Assembly (NCBI RefSeq): GCF_050624435.1
Contig: NC_134539.1
Span: 121,007,525 to 121,071,524, forward strand
Source of the DNA: Tenrec ecaudatus
Lineage: Eukaryota; Chordata; Mammalia; Afrosoricida; Tenrecidae
Length of the DNA: 64,000 nucleotides
Reading direction: 5' to 3'
Shown: positions 1-11,003 of the stretch, piece after piece
How the letters are laid out: each line of letters begins with the position of its first letter
Numbering within the stretch: position 1 is the stretch's first letter
Notes under the pieces: generated by a model
The model's database searches: none
Told to the model about the DNA's origin: nothing
What the model saw: the letters and a program-made list of their open reading frames with translations, nothing else
Position numbers and translations under genes: made by a program

Positions 1-1176
1 CCGCAAAACTTTCAATCCCCTCCTTAGACTACTCTATACCTCATTTGCATGCCCCCACCCAGTCATTTGGTAGGAATTACAAAGACTGTGGATAGAAGAA
101 CCATATCAAGTAATTTTACTTCATCTCAATGGTTTACCTGAAATTTAAAGTTAACTAAGCATCTATCCTATCTGGCAAACCTACCTCAAAAGATCCTTGA
201 ATGCCCTGAAATTCAATACAGATGCTGTAGAATATTTTGGCTGAATTGGGATCTGGGCTCAGGCCCTGTAAACAGGTGAAGTTGTGTCAGATACATGTAT
301 GGACCTTAGATGCCACTGAGCAGAGTTAGACCTAAAAAAATATAGAGGATGTCTGAGAGGAAGGGATCTCTTGATCGTTTCTTGATTGCTTTGCAATTCA
401 ATGTTAATTAAATGCCTGTTATGAACTGAGAGACCTAAAAGGACAAGGCTTCTGAGAAACAATTCGCCAGAAGGTTTGGAGTCAGGACTAATGCCCTGGC
501 ATCTGTACAAAGGGCCACAGGTCAAAGGAGAGCATTAGTTTGAGAATCAGAAGCCAGTTGTTGGGTTGGGACTAGGAAAAACTGGCTGAATGAAGAAACA
601 AATGAAACCATTTGTCTTGTGGACTCCTCCTCCAATGAACAAAGAAATATCCTCCCTTGCACCTCAAGAAATCAGTGGAACCTGGCAAGCAGGGATCTAA
701 ACTCAATAATCACACTGCCTTGCATGTTTTGGCACAGAATCACAGTTCCCAGGGCCTGGGCCACATTGTGAAGGGGTTTGCATGTGGTGCTAATGGCCTT
801 GGGTTTCATCTGGAAAATGGTTTTTAAAAATCCTTAAATAATCATAAACAAGAAAGTAAGAAGATCAGAGTTATTTGTCAGAAATGAGGCATAACTACTT
901 CATCTATTATCCAAAGAGCCAGAAAAAAGTTTAGAATCATGCACTATCCATTCCAGAAGAGTAGAAAACAGAGGATGGCTGATAATCTGTAATAGCCACT
1001 GAGACATTTGGGTGGACAAAGGTCCTTTGTGTTACTAAATTACCCTGATAATCCGCCAGAGCCCCTGTAAACTTTGACATCTGGTAGTTGCAAATTTAGC
1101 AGAAGGATTTATACAGGGCAGGGCAAAATGAGACATGAAACTGACCCAGAAAGAATCCTGAGACTATGATATCCTT
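1..1176. other. unassigned sequence, no gene seen
   Basis: I recognise no gene, SINE, LINE or LTR in this stretch. Open frames are short and lack family resemblance. It ends at the target site of the family X insertion that follows. Confidence 0.5.
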
Positions 1177-1190
1177 TATGACAACTTTTA

Positions 1191-1986
1191 TTTTTTAATA
1201 AATCATTCTATTGGGACTCATACAACTCTTATCACAATCCATATATACATCAATTGAGTAAAGCACACTTATACCTTCGTTGTCCTCATCATTCTCAAAA
1301 TTCGCCTTCCACTTGGGTTCCTGGAATCAGCTCATTTTCCTTTTTCCCTCCCTCTCCCTCGCCGCTCCCTACTCCCTCATGAACCCTTAATAATTTATAA
1401 ATTATTATTTTATCTTTTTTTAAAAACAATTTATTAGGGGCTCATACAACTCTTATCACAGTCCATACATATATATACATCAGTTGTATAAAGCACATCC
1501 ATGCATTCCCTGCCCCAATCATTCTCAAAGCATTTTCTCTCCACTTAAGCCCTTTGCATCAGGTCCTCTTTTTTTTCCCCCTCCCTCCCCGCTCCCCTCT
1601 CCCTCTATTATTTTATCTTATCTTACATTGCCCGGCGTCTCCCCTCACCCACCTTCCTGTTGCCCATCCCCCAGAAAGGAGGTTACATGTAGATCCCCTA
1701 GATCGGTCCTCCCTTTCTACACCCGCTTCCGTCCTGGTGTCGCCACTCTCACCGCTGGTCCTGAGGGGTTCGTCCGTCCTAGAGTCCCTGTGTTTCCAGA
1801 TCCCTACTGCACCGCTGTGCATCCTCTGGTTTAATCAGGTCCGCAAGGTAGAATTGGGATCATGATGATTGGGAGGGGAGAAAGCGTTCAAGAACTAGAG
1901 GAAGGTTTTGAGTTTCATTGTTGCTACACTGAACCCTGAGTGACTCATCTCCCCCCCACTATCCCTCTGCAAGGGATGTCCAGCTG
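1191..1986 (-). mobile_element. family X retrotransposon copy (outer) with nested copy
   Basis: A minus-strand copy flanked by a perfect 14-bp direct repeat, TATGACAACTTTTA, at 1177-1190 and 1987-2000. The T-run at its left edge is the poly(A) tail read on the plus strand. It is 5'-truncated and is itself interrupted by a second copy at 1417-1605. Confidence 0.9.
1417..1605 (-). mobile_element. family X, short nested copy
   Basis: A 189-bp 3'-end copy inserted into the older family X copy. It is flanked by the perfect 14-bp repeat TATTATTTTATCTT at 1403-1416 and 1606-1619, part of the host copy's own sequence. This proves the order of insertion and a poly(A)-primed mechanism. Confidence 0.9.
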
Positions 1987-2000
1987 TATGACAACTTTTA

Positions 2001-2298
2001 AATAGCAATTTCTCTGATATTGCTTTTATCTATTCCCTTTCAATGAGGTCTACATATGTTCCTCTTGAATATTGGTGCTTCGACAACTGCTTCGACAAAT
2101 GGAATACAGTGGAAATGCTATATGAATTTTTACATTCAGCCCAAAAGAGCCATGCACTGTCTATATTGTTTTCTGCACTACTTATTCTTGGATCCCTGTG
2201 GGGAACCTTTTCTATCAAAGGCCATTTGGATATTTATAACATCATCCAAGGACTATACTGGTCAAATATTTAACTAACACCCCCACTAATGTGATGGT
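2001..2298. other. unassigned sequence
   Basis: Short overlapping open frames occur on both strands but none resembles a known protein. No repeat was recognised. Confidence 0.4.
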
Positions 2299-2510
2299 GG
2301 AACCCTGGTTGTATAGTGGTTATCCCTTGGGCCGCTAACCATAAGGTCAGCAGTTTGAAGCCACTAGCAGGAACTTGGGAGACAGTTGAGGCTTTCTACT
2401 CCTGTGTAGAGTTGCAGTCTCGGCAACCCATGGGCACAGTTGCGCCGTCCTATAGGACTGTTGTGAGTTGGAATTGACTCGATGGCAATAAGTTTGGTTC
2501 TTTGAATATG
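2299..2510 (+). repeat. AfroSINE
   Basis: A full-length tRNA-derived SINE. It has the pol III-type head (GGAACCCTGG, then the GTGGTTA region), the middle part around TCTACTC, and the tail ending in the GACTCGATGGCA and GTTTGGTT blocks typical of afrotherian SINEs. Confidence 0.85.
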
Positions 2511-2833
2511 CTGGCAAGAGCACTTCTCTTTGGTGAGGCATGTGATGTTAGCTGGTGTTGATGATTTCCAGGGCCTTATTTGGTCTGCAGGCTGAACTTT
2601 CTCTAACCCAGATGTAGACCACCCACTGCCAGGCTGGCGTACTCTGAAAAAGGCCAAGCTACAAGGAGGTACTCCACATAAGCAGTCTACTCCACAGTTA
2701 ACATCTGAAATATAGGCTTTCATGTGACCTCCTTCATGAAAATGACCTTCTTTGTGGCCTCTAATGAACATCTTTTAGAACTTTCTGCTGACGTCTTTGC
2801 CATACTTTTTTGTGTGAGAGTGGTATTGACTAT
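2511..2833. other. unassigned sequence
   Basis: I see no repeat or gene here. A 135-residue minus-strand open frame overlaps this stretch but runs into the AfroSINE, so it is not a credible gene. Confidence 0.4.
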
Positions 2834-2847
2834 CTATGAGCAACCAA

Positions 2848-3205
2848 ACAATAAACTCTTAACTCACTGCCATCAGTAAGTAAATGCTGACTCTTAGTCA
2901 CCCAGCAGGACAGGGTAAAGCTGCTCCTATAAATTTCTGGGACTGTAACTCTTTTTTTTCAATAATAGTTTTATTGATATATCTTACACAATTCTCTATA
3001 TCCATCCACATAAAATTCTATTGTTCAATCCCATTGAGTGAAGTTATACAATTATCGATCTATCAGCTCCCCATTACCCCCCTTCCCACAACCCCTGAGA
3101 CTGTAACTTTTGATGGCAGTAGAAAGCCTCATCTTTCTTCCATGGAGCAGCTGGTGGTTTCAAACTGCTGACGTGTGGTTAGCAGGCCACCTCACAAGCA
3201 CAATA
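2848..3205 (-). repeat. AfroSINE, split by an insertion
   Basis: SINE sequence in antisense at 2848-2950 and 3099-3205. The gap (2951-3098) holds a foreign T-rich insert flanked by the direct repeat GACTGTAACT at 2941-2950 and 3099-3108. Confidence 0.8.
2951..3098 (-). mobile_element. short poly(A)-tailed insert, possible distant family X relative
   Basis: 148 bp beginning with a T-run (poly(A) on the minus strand) and flanked by the 10-bp repeat GACTGTAACT. Its layout (T-run, short leader, CATCCAC-type words, ATCAGCTCCCC near the far end) resembles the 3' end of family X, but the sequence is clearly divergent. Confidence 0.55.
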
Positions 3206-3305
3206 CCAGCACGGCTCTTAGCTAAACCATAGTCTACAAAAAGGGACAAAGACTTGTCTTAAATCTGCAGAGTCCATTTCAGAGACCACCAAGGCTAAGT
3301 TCACA

Positions 3306-3752
3306 AATTGTTGGTGTTCGGTGCTGTTGAGTTGGCTCTGATTCGTGGTGACTATGTAGAGCAGAACAAAACACTGCCCTGCCCTGCACCGGCCTCACAA
3401 TTGTTCTTATGTTTGAGCCCATTGTTGCAACCACTGTGTCCATCCATCGCTTTAAGGGCCTTCCAATTTTTTGCTGCCCCTCAGCTTTACCAAGTATGCT
3501 GTCCTTCTCCAGGACTGGTCTCTCCTGATAATATGTCCAAAGTATGTGAGCTGAAGTCTCGCCATCCTTACCTTTAAAGACCATTTTGGCTGAACTTCTT
3601 CCAAGACAGATTTCTTTAATCTTTTGGCTATCCAGGCTACTTTCATTATCCTTTTCCAGTACCATAATTCATAAGCATCAATTTTTCTTCACTCTTACTT
3701 ATTCAGTGTCCAACTTTCACATGCACATAAGGCCATTGAAAATACAATGATG
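3306..3752 (-). mobile_element. RTE1 (BovB-like) LINE, 3' end
   Basis: Antisense RTE1 3' region. A minus-strand frame (about 3279-3665) reads through the C-terminal end of the RTE ORF, including the RRDQSW-like and GRPLKRWMDTV-like blocks that precede the short RTE 3' tail. Broken into two frames, so inactive. Confidence 0.8.
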
Positions 3753-4140
3753 TGGTTCACGTCCCTGTAGTGGTTATGTGTTGGGTTGCTAACTATGAGG
3801 TACAGTTCAAAACCACCAGCTGCTCCTCAGGAAGAACATGGGGCTTTCTACTTCCGTAAAGAATTACAGTCAGGGAGGGAGGGTGGAGTAGGGAGGGGGA
3901 GAAATGAGCTGATACCAAGGGCTCAAGTAGAAAGCAAATGTTTAGAAAATTATAATGCCAACCTATGTACAAATGTGCTTGATACAATGGATGGATGGAT
4001 GGGTTGTGATAAGAGCTGTACAAGCCCCCAATAAAATGATTAAATAAAAAGAGTTAAAGTCCTAGAAACTCTTGGGGAAGTTCTACCATGTCCTATAGAG
4101 TTGCTGTGAGTTGACATTGACTCAATGGCAGTGAGTGAGT
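3753..4140 (+). repeat. AfroSINE, split by family X
   Basis: SINE head at 3753-3871 and tail at 4048-4140. The two parts are separated by a family X 3' end. Confidence 0.75.
3872..4047 (+). mobile_element. family X, 3' end
   Basis: A plus-strand short copy starting in the purine-rich tract and ending at the CCCCCAATAAAATGATT signal plus an A-rich tail. It lies within an AfroSINE and is flanked by near-identical copies of AAAGARTTAMAGTC (3858-3871 and 4048-4061, two mismatches). Confidence 0.8.
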
Positions 4141-4189
4141 GAATCACATATTAAGTACTCATTAAATGTAGACCAACAGTCAAATGAAA

Positions 4190-5690
4190 CTCATAAATAA
4201 GATCCTTAATGAGGGGGGAGTGGCAGGCCTGGTGGGGAATGATCAAGGGTAAGGTAACATAAAGAAGAGGTATAGTTATAACCCAGGTGTGGACGAAGCA
4301 TGATAGTGGGGCAGAAGGAAAATCAAGGGAAATAGAGGGGAAAAATAGAGGAGGCAAAGGGAATTTATAGAGATCTAGACAAAGACATGTACATGCAAAT
4401 ATATATATATGAGGATGGGGAAATAGATCTATGTGTCTATATTTATAGGTTTAGTATTAAGGTGGCAGAAGGACCTTGGGCCTCTAATCAAGCACTCCCT
4501 CAATGCACGAATACTTTCTTCTATTAAATTGGCATTCTATGATGCTCACCCTCCCGACACAACTGCTGAAGCCAAAGCAGGTGAACAAGTAAATATGATG
4601 AAGAAAGCTGATGGTTCCCAGCTATCAAAAGAGATAGCGTCTGGGGTCTTAAAGGCTTGAAGATAAACAAGCGGCCATCTAGCTCAGAAGCAACAAAGCC
4701 CACATGGAAGAACACACCAGACTGTGTGATCACATGGTTCCGAAGGGATCAGTTATCAGGCATCAAAGAACAAAAATCATATCATTGGCTGCACACCTCC
4801 ATGATATGATCGCCGAGGACAAACGGGTGCATAAGCAAATGTGGCGAAGAAAGCTGATGGTGCCCTGCTATCAAAAGAGATAGTGTCTGGGGTCTTAAAG
4901 GCTTGAAGGTGAACAAGCAGCTATCTAGCTCAGAAGTAACAAAGCCCACATGGAAGAAGCACACTAGCCTGTGTGAGAACGAGGTGTCAAAGGGATCAGG
5001 TATAAAGCATCATCAAAAAAAAAATCTTACCATAGTGAATGAAGGGGGAAGTGCAGAGTGGAGACCCAAAGCCCATTTGTCGGCCACTGGAGACCCCCTC
5101 ACAGAGGGGTCTAGGGGAGGAGATGAGTCAGTCAGGGTGCGACGTAGCACCCATGAGGAATATAGCTTTCCTACAGTTCCTAAATGCTTCCTCCCCGCTC
5201 CCCTCTACTACCATGATCCGAATTCTATCTTGCAGTCTGGATAGAGCAGAGGTTGTACACTGGTGCATATAGGAGCTGGAGGCACAGGGAATCCAGGGTG
5301 GATGATACCTTTAGGACCAGGAGTGTAAGGGGCGATACTAGGAGAGTAGAGGGGGAGTGGGTTGGAAAGGGGGAACCGATTACAAGGATCCACATGTGAC
5401 CTCCTCCCTGAGGGATGGACAACAGAAAAGGGGGTGAAGGGAGACGCCTGATAGGGCAAGATATGACAAAATAATAGTTTATAAATTATCAAGGGCTCAT
5501 GAGAGAGGGAGAGCGGGGAGGGAGGGGAAAAAGAGGACCTGGTGCAAAAGGCTTAAGTGGAGAGCAAATGCTTTGAAAATGATTAGGGCAAAGAATGTAC
5601 AGATGTGCTTTATATAATTGATGTATGTATATGTATGGATTGTGATAAGAGTTGTATGAGTCCCTAATAAAATGTTAAAAATAATAATAA
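4190..5690 (+). mobile_element. family X, long copy with internal tandem module
   Basis: About 1.5 kb on the plus strand, ending in CCCTAATAAAATG and an A-rich tail. The internal block containing CTATCAAAAGAGATAG occurs twice, at 4622 and 4868, a period of 246 bp. No open frame of family character was found. The exact 5' end is uncertain and no target duplication was identified. Confidence 0.8.
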
Positions 5691-5792
5691 TGATAACCTT
5701 AAGTCGTATACATGGTACCACACATCAGATAAACAAAATGACATGAAGAATAGAGCCAGGCTGTACCAACATGTTCTCAACTCTTGGAGAAA

Positions 5793-5880
5793 TGATGCTA
5801 TTGTTGTTGTTGCCATTGAGTCCATTCTGATTCACAGTGACCAATAGTATGAAACACTGCCCACTCCCGCACCCGAATTT
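5793..5880 (-). mobile_element. RTE1 3' end fragment
   Basis: A GTT-repeat followed by the antisense RTE1 terminal block (GCCATTGAGTCC, then the GTATGAAACACTGCCC-like word). This is the short shared 3' end only. Confidence 0.6.
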
Positions 5881-6249
5881 CCTGTATATATTCATAGCCA
5901 CCACCCATAACAATGGCCCTTTAGAGTTACCCTACCGCCTAGACATGATGTTCTGTTTCCAAATTTAATACAGGCTGTTCTATTTAAATTCTACTCTTTG
6001 ACTAACATACCACTCCCATTTGGCCCTAAGAAACAATGGAAAATAATGCTGTCATTTGCCAGACCTTACTTTAACAATCAACCACTCATCTGTCAGTTTG
6101 TACTACTGTGGGGACTTGCCTGTTGCTGAGATGCTGGAAGCTATATCATTGGTATTTCAAATATCAGCAGGGTTACTCATGGTGGACAGGTTTCAGTAGA
6201 ACTTCCAGACTACGATATACTCAAAAAAAAATGACCTGGTGATCTACTT
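5881..6249. other. unassigned sequence
   Basis: No gene seen. 6105-6215 has words resembling the 5' leader of RTE1 (for example GAGATGCTGGAAGCTATATC), so it may be the start of the RTE1 copy that follows. Confidence 0.4.
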
Positions 6250-6962
6250 ATGAAAAAAAATTGTCCGGTGGAAATCTTATGGATCCCAAGGGAACCCTGT
6301 CTGATAACGCCGGCAGAAGATGAGTCCATCAAGTTAGACGGGGCTCCAAATACATCTGGGCAAGAGGTCTTCCTCAAAGTAGAATCAGCCTCAATGAAGT
6401 GGATGAAGCAACGCTTTCAGCGACTTCAGTGGATGAGGTGACACAATTCCAAACGAGAGGAAACAGCTGTGTAAACATCCTTTAGTAATGAGACTGTGGG
6501 TTGTGAAAAGTGTGAATCGAAAAAAAATTGGAAGTTGTCAAAAATGAAATAGAAAACATAAAGCTCAATATCCTAGTCATTAACCAGATGAAGTTCATTG
6601 ATAGTAACCATTTAAAATCAGACAACCATATGGGGTACTATCCCAGAAGGATAAACAGGAACGGTATCACATTCAACACCAAAAAGAATATTTCAAGAAC
6701 TATCCTTAAGTATAGTGCTATCAGTGATAGGATAATAGCTATATGCATACAAAGAAGACCAATATTTGACTATTATGCAAATTTATGCAGCAACCACTAA
6801 TGCCAAAGGGTTTTCCCAAGTTCTACAATAAGAATTAGATCTTATATGCAACCAGGATAAACTGATAATTATTGATGATTGGGATATGGAAATTGAACCA
6901 ACAAATGACCAGCAGTTGGAAAATATGATCTTGGTCATAAAATTGATGCCAGAAAGAACCAA

Positions 6963-7165
6963 ACTTGACTGATGGTTACCACAGGTGAAGAGGAAGAGCT
7001 TTTGCTTAAGGGCCATTGATTTTATGTTAATGGTGGTGGAATAATTTGGAAAAGAATATCAATCATGGTTGCAACATGAGTATAATCAATGGCACTGAAT
7101 TATACATATAGAAGTTGTTGAATGGAGAATGTTTTGTTGTGTATATTTTGCCACAATTAAAAATA
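6963..7165 (+). mobile_element. old L1 3' UTR fragment
   Basis: Shows the usual mammalian L1 3' words (CTGATGGTTACCACAGG, TTGCTTAAGGGCC, CACTGAATTATACA, TTTTGCCACAAT). It lies inside the RTE1 copy. Confidence 0.65.
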
Positions 7166-7204
7166 ATTACATGAGTAACATTGAGTACAAGGAAGAATAA
7201 AATG

Positions 7205-7300
7205 TTCTAAAATTGATTGTGGTAGTGATTGTATAACTCTTCTTGATATGATTGAGCTATTGAATTTACAGTATGTGGATGAAGTGCCAATAAAAGAGAA
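7205..7300 (+). mobile_element. afrotherian L1-type 3' end
   Basis: GATTGTGGTAGTGATTGT, then TATTGAATTTACAGTATGTG and AAGTGCCAATAAAA, typical of the terminal L1 3' UTR. Confidence 0.55.
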
Positions 7301-7850
7301 AACTTATACCAGAGATCACATCATAAAATTTTGAATACCAGCAATCTATTAATTGAAAATGCCTTTATTCAACAGCATAAACAGGACTATACAAGTGGAC
7401 CTCAACAAATGGAACACACAGGAATGCATCATTGAAAAGAGATTATGGAGATGGGCAATGTCATCAGTCAGAGCAAGGCCAGGGGCTACCTGCAGAACAG
7501 ACCAACAGTTTCTCATGATACAAGTTCAAGTTAAACTAGTAAAATTAAAACAAATCTACAAGAGTTGGACTGCTGATTAGGAGTAAGGATGGCAAGACTT
7601 CATCTTATGCACTTTGGACATGTTATCAGGAGGGAACAATTGTGGAGAAGAACATCAGGCTTGGTCAGATAAAGGGCAGTGAAAAAGAGGAAGACCCTCA
7701 TGAAGATGGGTTGACACAGTGGCTGCACCAATGGACTAAAACATAGGAACACATGTTAGGCTGGGCAAGGACTGGGGCGTGTTTTATTCTGTTATCCATG
7801 TTTTATTCATTATGAGGTGGAACTCACTTGATGCCACCAACCAAGATCAG

Positions 7851-8157
7851 CAGCAGCTTTGAAGATCCTCACCTGGACCCTGCATTAAACACACAGTTTA
7901 CCTTCTGATCCCAACAGTCTCCAGTAGGGAACTAATATAGAAGGTCTAAGTGGTTTTGAAGTTGTACTGTCAGTGCTGGTCCAATGGATGGAATAAAAGC
8001 TTAGGGTTGTTCTTGGAAAGACAGAACACATAGTCAATAGTGATACAATCTGATAAATACTGTGATGAGGTTGCACAAGTACTATGGGAGTATTGAGGAG
8101 AAGGTGATGAATTGGTTTTGGATTTAAAAATGATATAGTAGTTCCAATATAGGTTGG
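7851..8157. other. unassigned sequence
   Basis: No repeat or gene recognised. It ends at the target duplication of the CKS2 retrocopy. Confidence 0.4.
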
Positions 8158-8173
8158 CTCTCAAAGTATTTTT

Positions 8174-8817
8174 TGTAACAAATGAAACACAGAAACTTTA
8201 TTATAAACAAAAGTAACAAGGTAAAAATCCAACAGGCAATTTACTTATACTCAAAATAACTAAAGAAATTATGTCTTAAACACCTTATAGTAATCTATTT
8301 GCAGTTACATTTAACTGAGCTTTGTTGCTGTGAAGAATACAGCTCATGCACAGGTGTGGACAGATAATTTGTACATTTTTCAAATATTCACTGAATACTA
8401 CACCATATATACACATAAACATTAAACTTGAAGACGATTTAATTGAAAATCCCCAAATAATCTTCATTTTTGTTGCTCTTTTGGAAGCGGTCGTCTAAAG
8501 AGAAGAATATGTGGTTCTGGCTCATGAATCATGTAATGTACCCAACCTGGACTTTGTTGAACACCAAGACTCCTCCACTCCTGTTCAGACATTAGATGGG
8601 TTTGGGGTACTTGTTTGGAAAGTTATCTGGGTAACATGACGTGCCAATCATGATGTCCATCTTTAGGTACTGGCCTCTCCTGATAACATGTAAAAGGAAC
8701 TTTTCTCAGCCCTGCTTGCTGGTCCTCATGGGGAGAGCCTCAGGAGCAAGGGCAGAAGACCCCCACCTTATTGCTAACGAAGGGTTATATCTCCTTAGGG
8801 GGGCATGGTAACAGGTC
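8174..8817 (-). pseudogene. CKS2: CKS2 processed pseudogene with RTE1-derived 5' part
   Basis: CKS2 is the small cyclin-dependent kinase regulatory subunit (79 residues). The minus strand from 8643 to the stop at 8464-8466 matches CKS2 from codon 21 to the end: HVMLP, then [32 protein letters not shown] and [15 protein letters not shown]. One in-frame stop replaces the Glu codon after LPR, so it cannot make the protein. The 3' UTR follows to an AATAAA signal near 8200. The whole 644-bp insert is flanked by the perfect 16-bp repeat CTCTCAAAGTATTTTT at 8158-8173 and 8818-8833, and has no introns, so it is an L1-type retrocopy. Codons 1-20 are absent; upstream of codon 21 (8644-8697) is RTE1 3'-region sequence, preceded by about 120 bp of unknown origin. 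CKS1B is the alternative parent, but the [10 protein letters not shown] and ending EQQK-type residues favour CKS2. Confidence 0.9.
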
Positions 8818-8833
8818 CTCTCAAAGTATTTTT

Positions 8834-9199
8834 AATTGTAATTATGTTCACAGGAAAATAATGAACAGATTCACTTGAACAATTAGGAATGTGTTCATTG
8901 TCATTTTGACACCACCCATCCAATTCTGGGAAATTTTCTAATGAAATGAAACAAATTCATGACATTTTAAAACGGTTTATCTATGGCAGTGAAAAAAATC
9001 AGGTAGAAAATAGGATTAAAGTAAACTATAGGTATTGTGATATAACTGTATAACAATAATTCTTAATATAATATTAATGACAACTCTTAAAGGAGAGTGT
9101 GTAAACGAACCCTTTCCACCTTCCCCAAACACTTTTATTTAAAATATATGAATGACTTAAGTTTTAGCTTGAATTTTAAGTTAAAACTTAAGTCTTTTA
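8834..9199. other. unassigned AT-rich sequence
   Basis: AT-rich, without recognised repeat or open frame. It contains an imperfect palindrome-like stretch around 9155-9200. Confidence 0.4.
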
Positions 9200-9213
9200 A
9201 ATCTTAAAGGACA

Positions 9214-9397
9214 TGATGTATGTATATGTATGGATGGTGATAAGAGTTGTATGAGTCCCTAATAAAATGTAAAAAAAGAAAAGAGGAGAAAAAAATGATT
9301 AGGGCAAAGACTGTACAGATGTGCTTTATACAATTGATGTATGTATATGTATGAACTGTGATAAGAATTGTATGAGCACCAATAAATTGTTAAAAAA
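9214..9397 (+). mobile_element. family X, duplicated-tail subfamily, short copy
   Basis: 184 bp. It contains two successive family X 3' ends, each with its own polyadenylation-type signal (CCCTAATAAAATG near 9256, then CACCAATAAATTG near 9378). They are joined by an A-rich linker and the junction AAATGATTAGGGCAAAG. The whole dimer is flanked by AATCTTAAAGGACA at 9200-9213 and 9398-9411. Confidence 0.9.
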
Positions 9398-9411
9398 AAT
9401 CTTAAAGGACA

Positions 9412-9639
9412 AAATAGAGATAAACTGAAACTATTTACTGAGCTTAACAATCTTAACCATGCACTGAGGGGTTAGGTCCGGTTTTGGAATTTTAAAGGCA
9501 GATTTAGGAGAACATCTCTTATACTGAAGCCTTATATTCACCTTCTATTATAAGTTTATTATGCATGGATACATAGCTCCCCAACCGATTCCTAAGTATC
9601 TTGAGTCCCAGTGCTGTGTGAGACAGATGAAAGCTGCCC
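9412..9639. other. unassigned sequence
   Basis: Nothing recognised. Confidence 0.4.
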
Positions 9640-9772
9640 CAGGTTTCCAAGGCTGTAAGTCTTAATGGAAGCAGACTGCCACACCTTTCTTTCTTGGGTC
9701 AGCCAGTAGGTTCCAACTACTGAGGGTTTGTTTAGTAATAGAGCTCCTAACCACTGTACTACCAGGGCTCCT
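9640..9772 (-). repeat. AfroSINE fragment
   Basis: Antisense SINE with GGTTTCCAAGGCTGTAAGTC, the GGTTCCAAC B-box region and CTACCAGGGCTCCT at the end. Confidence 0.75.
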
Positions 9773-10639
9773 CTGTCCTGAGCACAGGGGCCTTAACTAC
9801 TGTGTAGCTCAGGTACCAAACCCAGGATAGGCACCGAGCAGACATTCAGTAATTGAGCTGCCAAGTGACTTGACCTCACACGGTACGCTACATCACAGCT
9901 TGTTTAGCTTTCCTTAAAACTCAGCCAAAACCTACACTTTAAATAATTTTGTATCTCCCCAAAATCCACACAGGAGTGACAAGTTGGCCTAGAAAGAAGA
10001 GAAAGAGCATTAAATTCAGATTAGGTTGGAGAAAAGTTGTGACAATATCGAGGCTATAACAGGTGTGCCAAACTTTGATCCAGAAATTTCAGTTACAGTG
10101 TTTCCTCACGTGTGCAAAGAGACATGTGTGTAAGGATGTTACTTACAGCTCATTTATGTGGTCAGTTTTAAAGTATGGACTGCTGTTGTTACTCCGTAAC
10201 CCTTCCCCCTGTCCAGGCAGCAGCTCCAGTGGTTCTATGCTCGTTTGTTTTAAGAGAGAGAGAGGACACAGAAGAGAGGAACAAGGGGCCTTTTCTTTGC
10301 TTTGTGTTTCAAAGGTCTAGGCAGATTGGGGAGAGACTTGATTGTGAAGCAGAGCTTCCACACCGCTTAGATCACACTTTCCCTGGATCCCAGTGAGGCA
10401 GTGCAGGAGAAGCCTTGACTAAGCGCCCTGTTCCTGCCTATGGCATGAGCCCCGAGCAGAGGACTGAAGAAAGCACAGCAACAGGTTTAGCAGATCTGAG
10501 TGCAGAGGATCTGCTTTTACAGGTAAAGTCCAGAAAAGCAGCAAGAACTGACTCACAGGAACCACATGTGTGCCAGGGTAGAGCTGCGCTCTCTCTGTAG
10601 GGCTCTCGGGGTGATTTTTCGGAAGTACTTTGCCAGGCC
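9773..10639. other. unassigned sequence, possible exon-like segment
   Basis: No repeat recognised. An open frame from 10397 to 10597 includes an ATG at 10445 in a fair Kozak context. A plausible splice donor, CAG|GTAAAG, lies at 10520-10528. This is weak evidence for an exon and no protein family was recognised. Confidence 0.3.
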
Positions 10640-10730
10640 TTATTCTTGAGGTGCCTCAGAGTGAAGTTGAACCAGCAACCTCTCAGTTAGTAGCCAAGTG
10701 CTTAACCCTTTGCGCCATCCTGGGACTCCA
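10640..10730 (-). repeat. AfroSINE fragment
   Basis: Antisense head region of the SINE with GTTGAACCAGCAACC and GCGCCATCCTGGGACTCC. Confidence 0.65.
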
Positions 10731-10759
10731 AGGCTAACCACTTTTGGTTTTATTTTTTA

Positions 10760-11003
10760 TTTTCTCTGAGCCATCGAATTGATTCTGACCCACAGTGAGC
10801 CTGTAAGGCAGCATATAACTACCCCTGTTGATTTGCATCCTTAAATCATCAGACGGAGCGGGAGAGAGATGAGGCTTCCTGCGCCTCTAAAGAGTTAACA
10901 GTCTCGGAAACCCACAGGCGCAGTTCTACCCTGTCCTATAGGGTGTGTATGATGTGCATTGACTACATGGCAGTGAGTTTGGTTTGTATTTTGTTTTGTT
11001 TTA
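10760..11003. repeat. AfroSINE pair, head-to-head fragments
   Basis: 10770-10835 is antisense SINE tail (CATCGAATTGATTCTGACC). 10860-11000 is sense SINE ending in GCAGTGAGTTTGGTTTG. The pieces suggest two insertions or an inversion. Confidence 0.6.

Larger units (their letters stand above)
6250..7850 (+). mobile_element. RTE1 LINE, internally deleted, with L1 3' ends inside
   Basis: Plus-strand RTE1. The leader and endonuclease-domain start are at 6265-6940 and resume at about 7305-7585. The sequence then jumps directly to the RTE 3' terminal region at 7586-7850, so most of the reverse transcriptase is missing. Two L1-type 3' ends sit inside (6963-7165 and 7205-7300). Many stops; a dead copy. 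Confidence 0.8.

Noticed and set aside
2299-2380. Functional tRNA gene
   Set aside because: The tRNA-like head belongs to AfroSINE copies; no complete cloverleaf with anticodon was found here or in other copies.
8644-8700. Reading the region upstream of codon 21 as a degraded CKS2 N-terminus
   Set aside because: A loose codon alignment is possible, but RTE1 3'-region sequence fits far better and without gaps.
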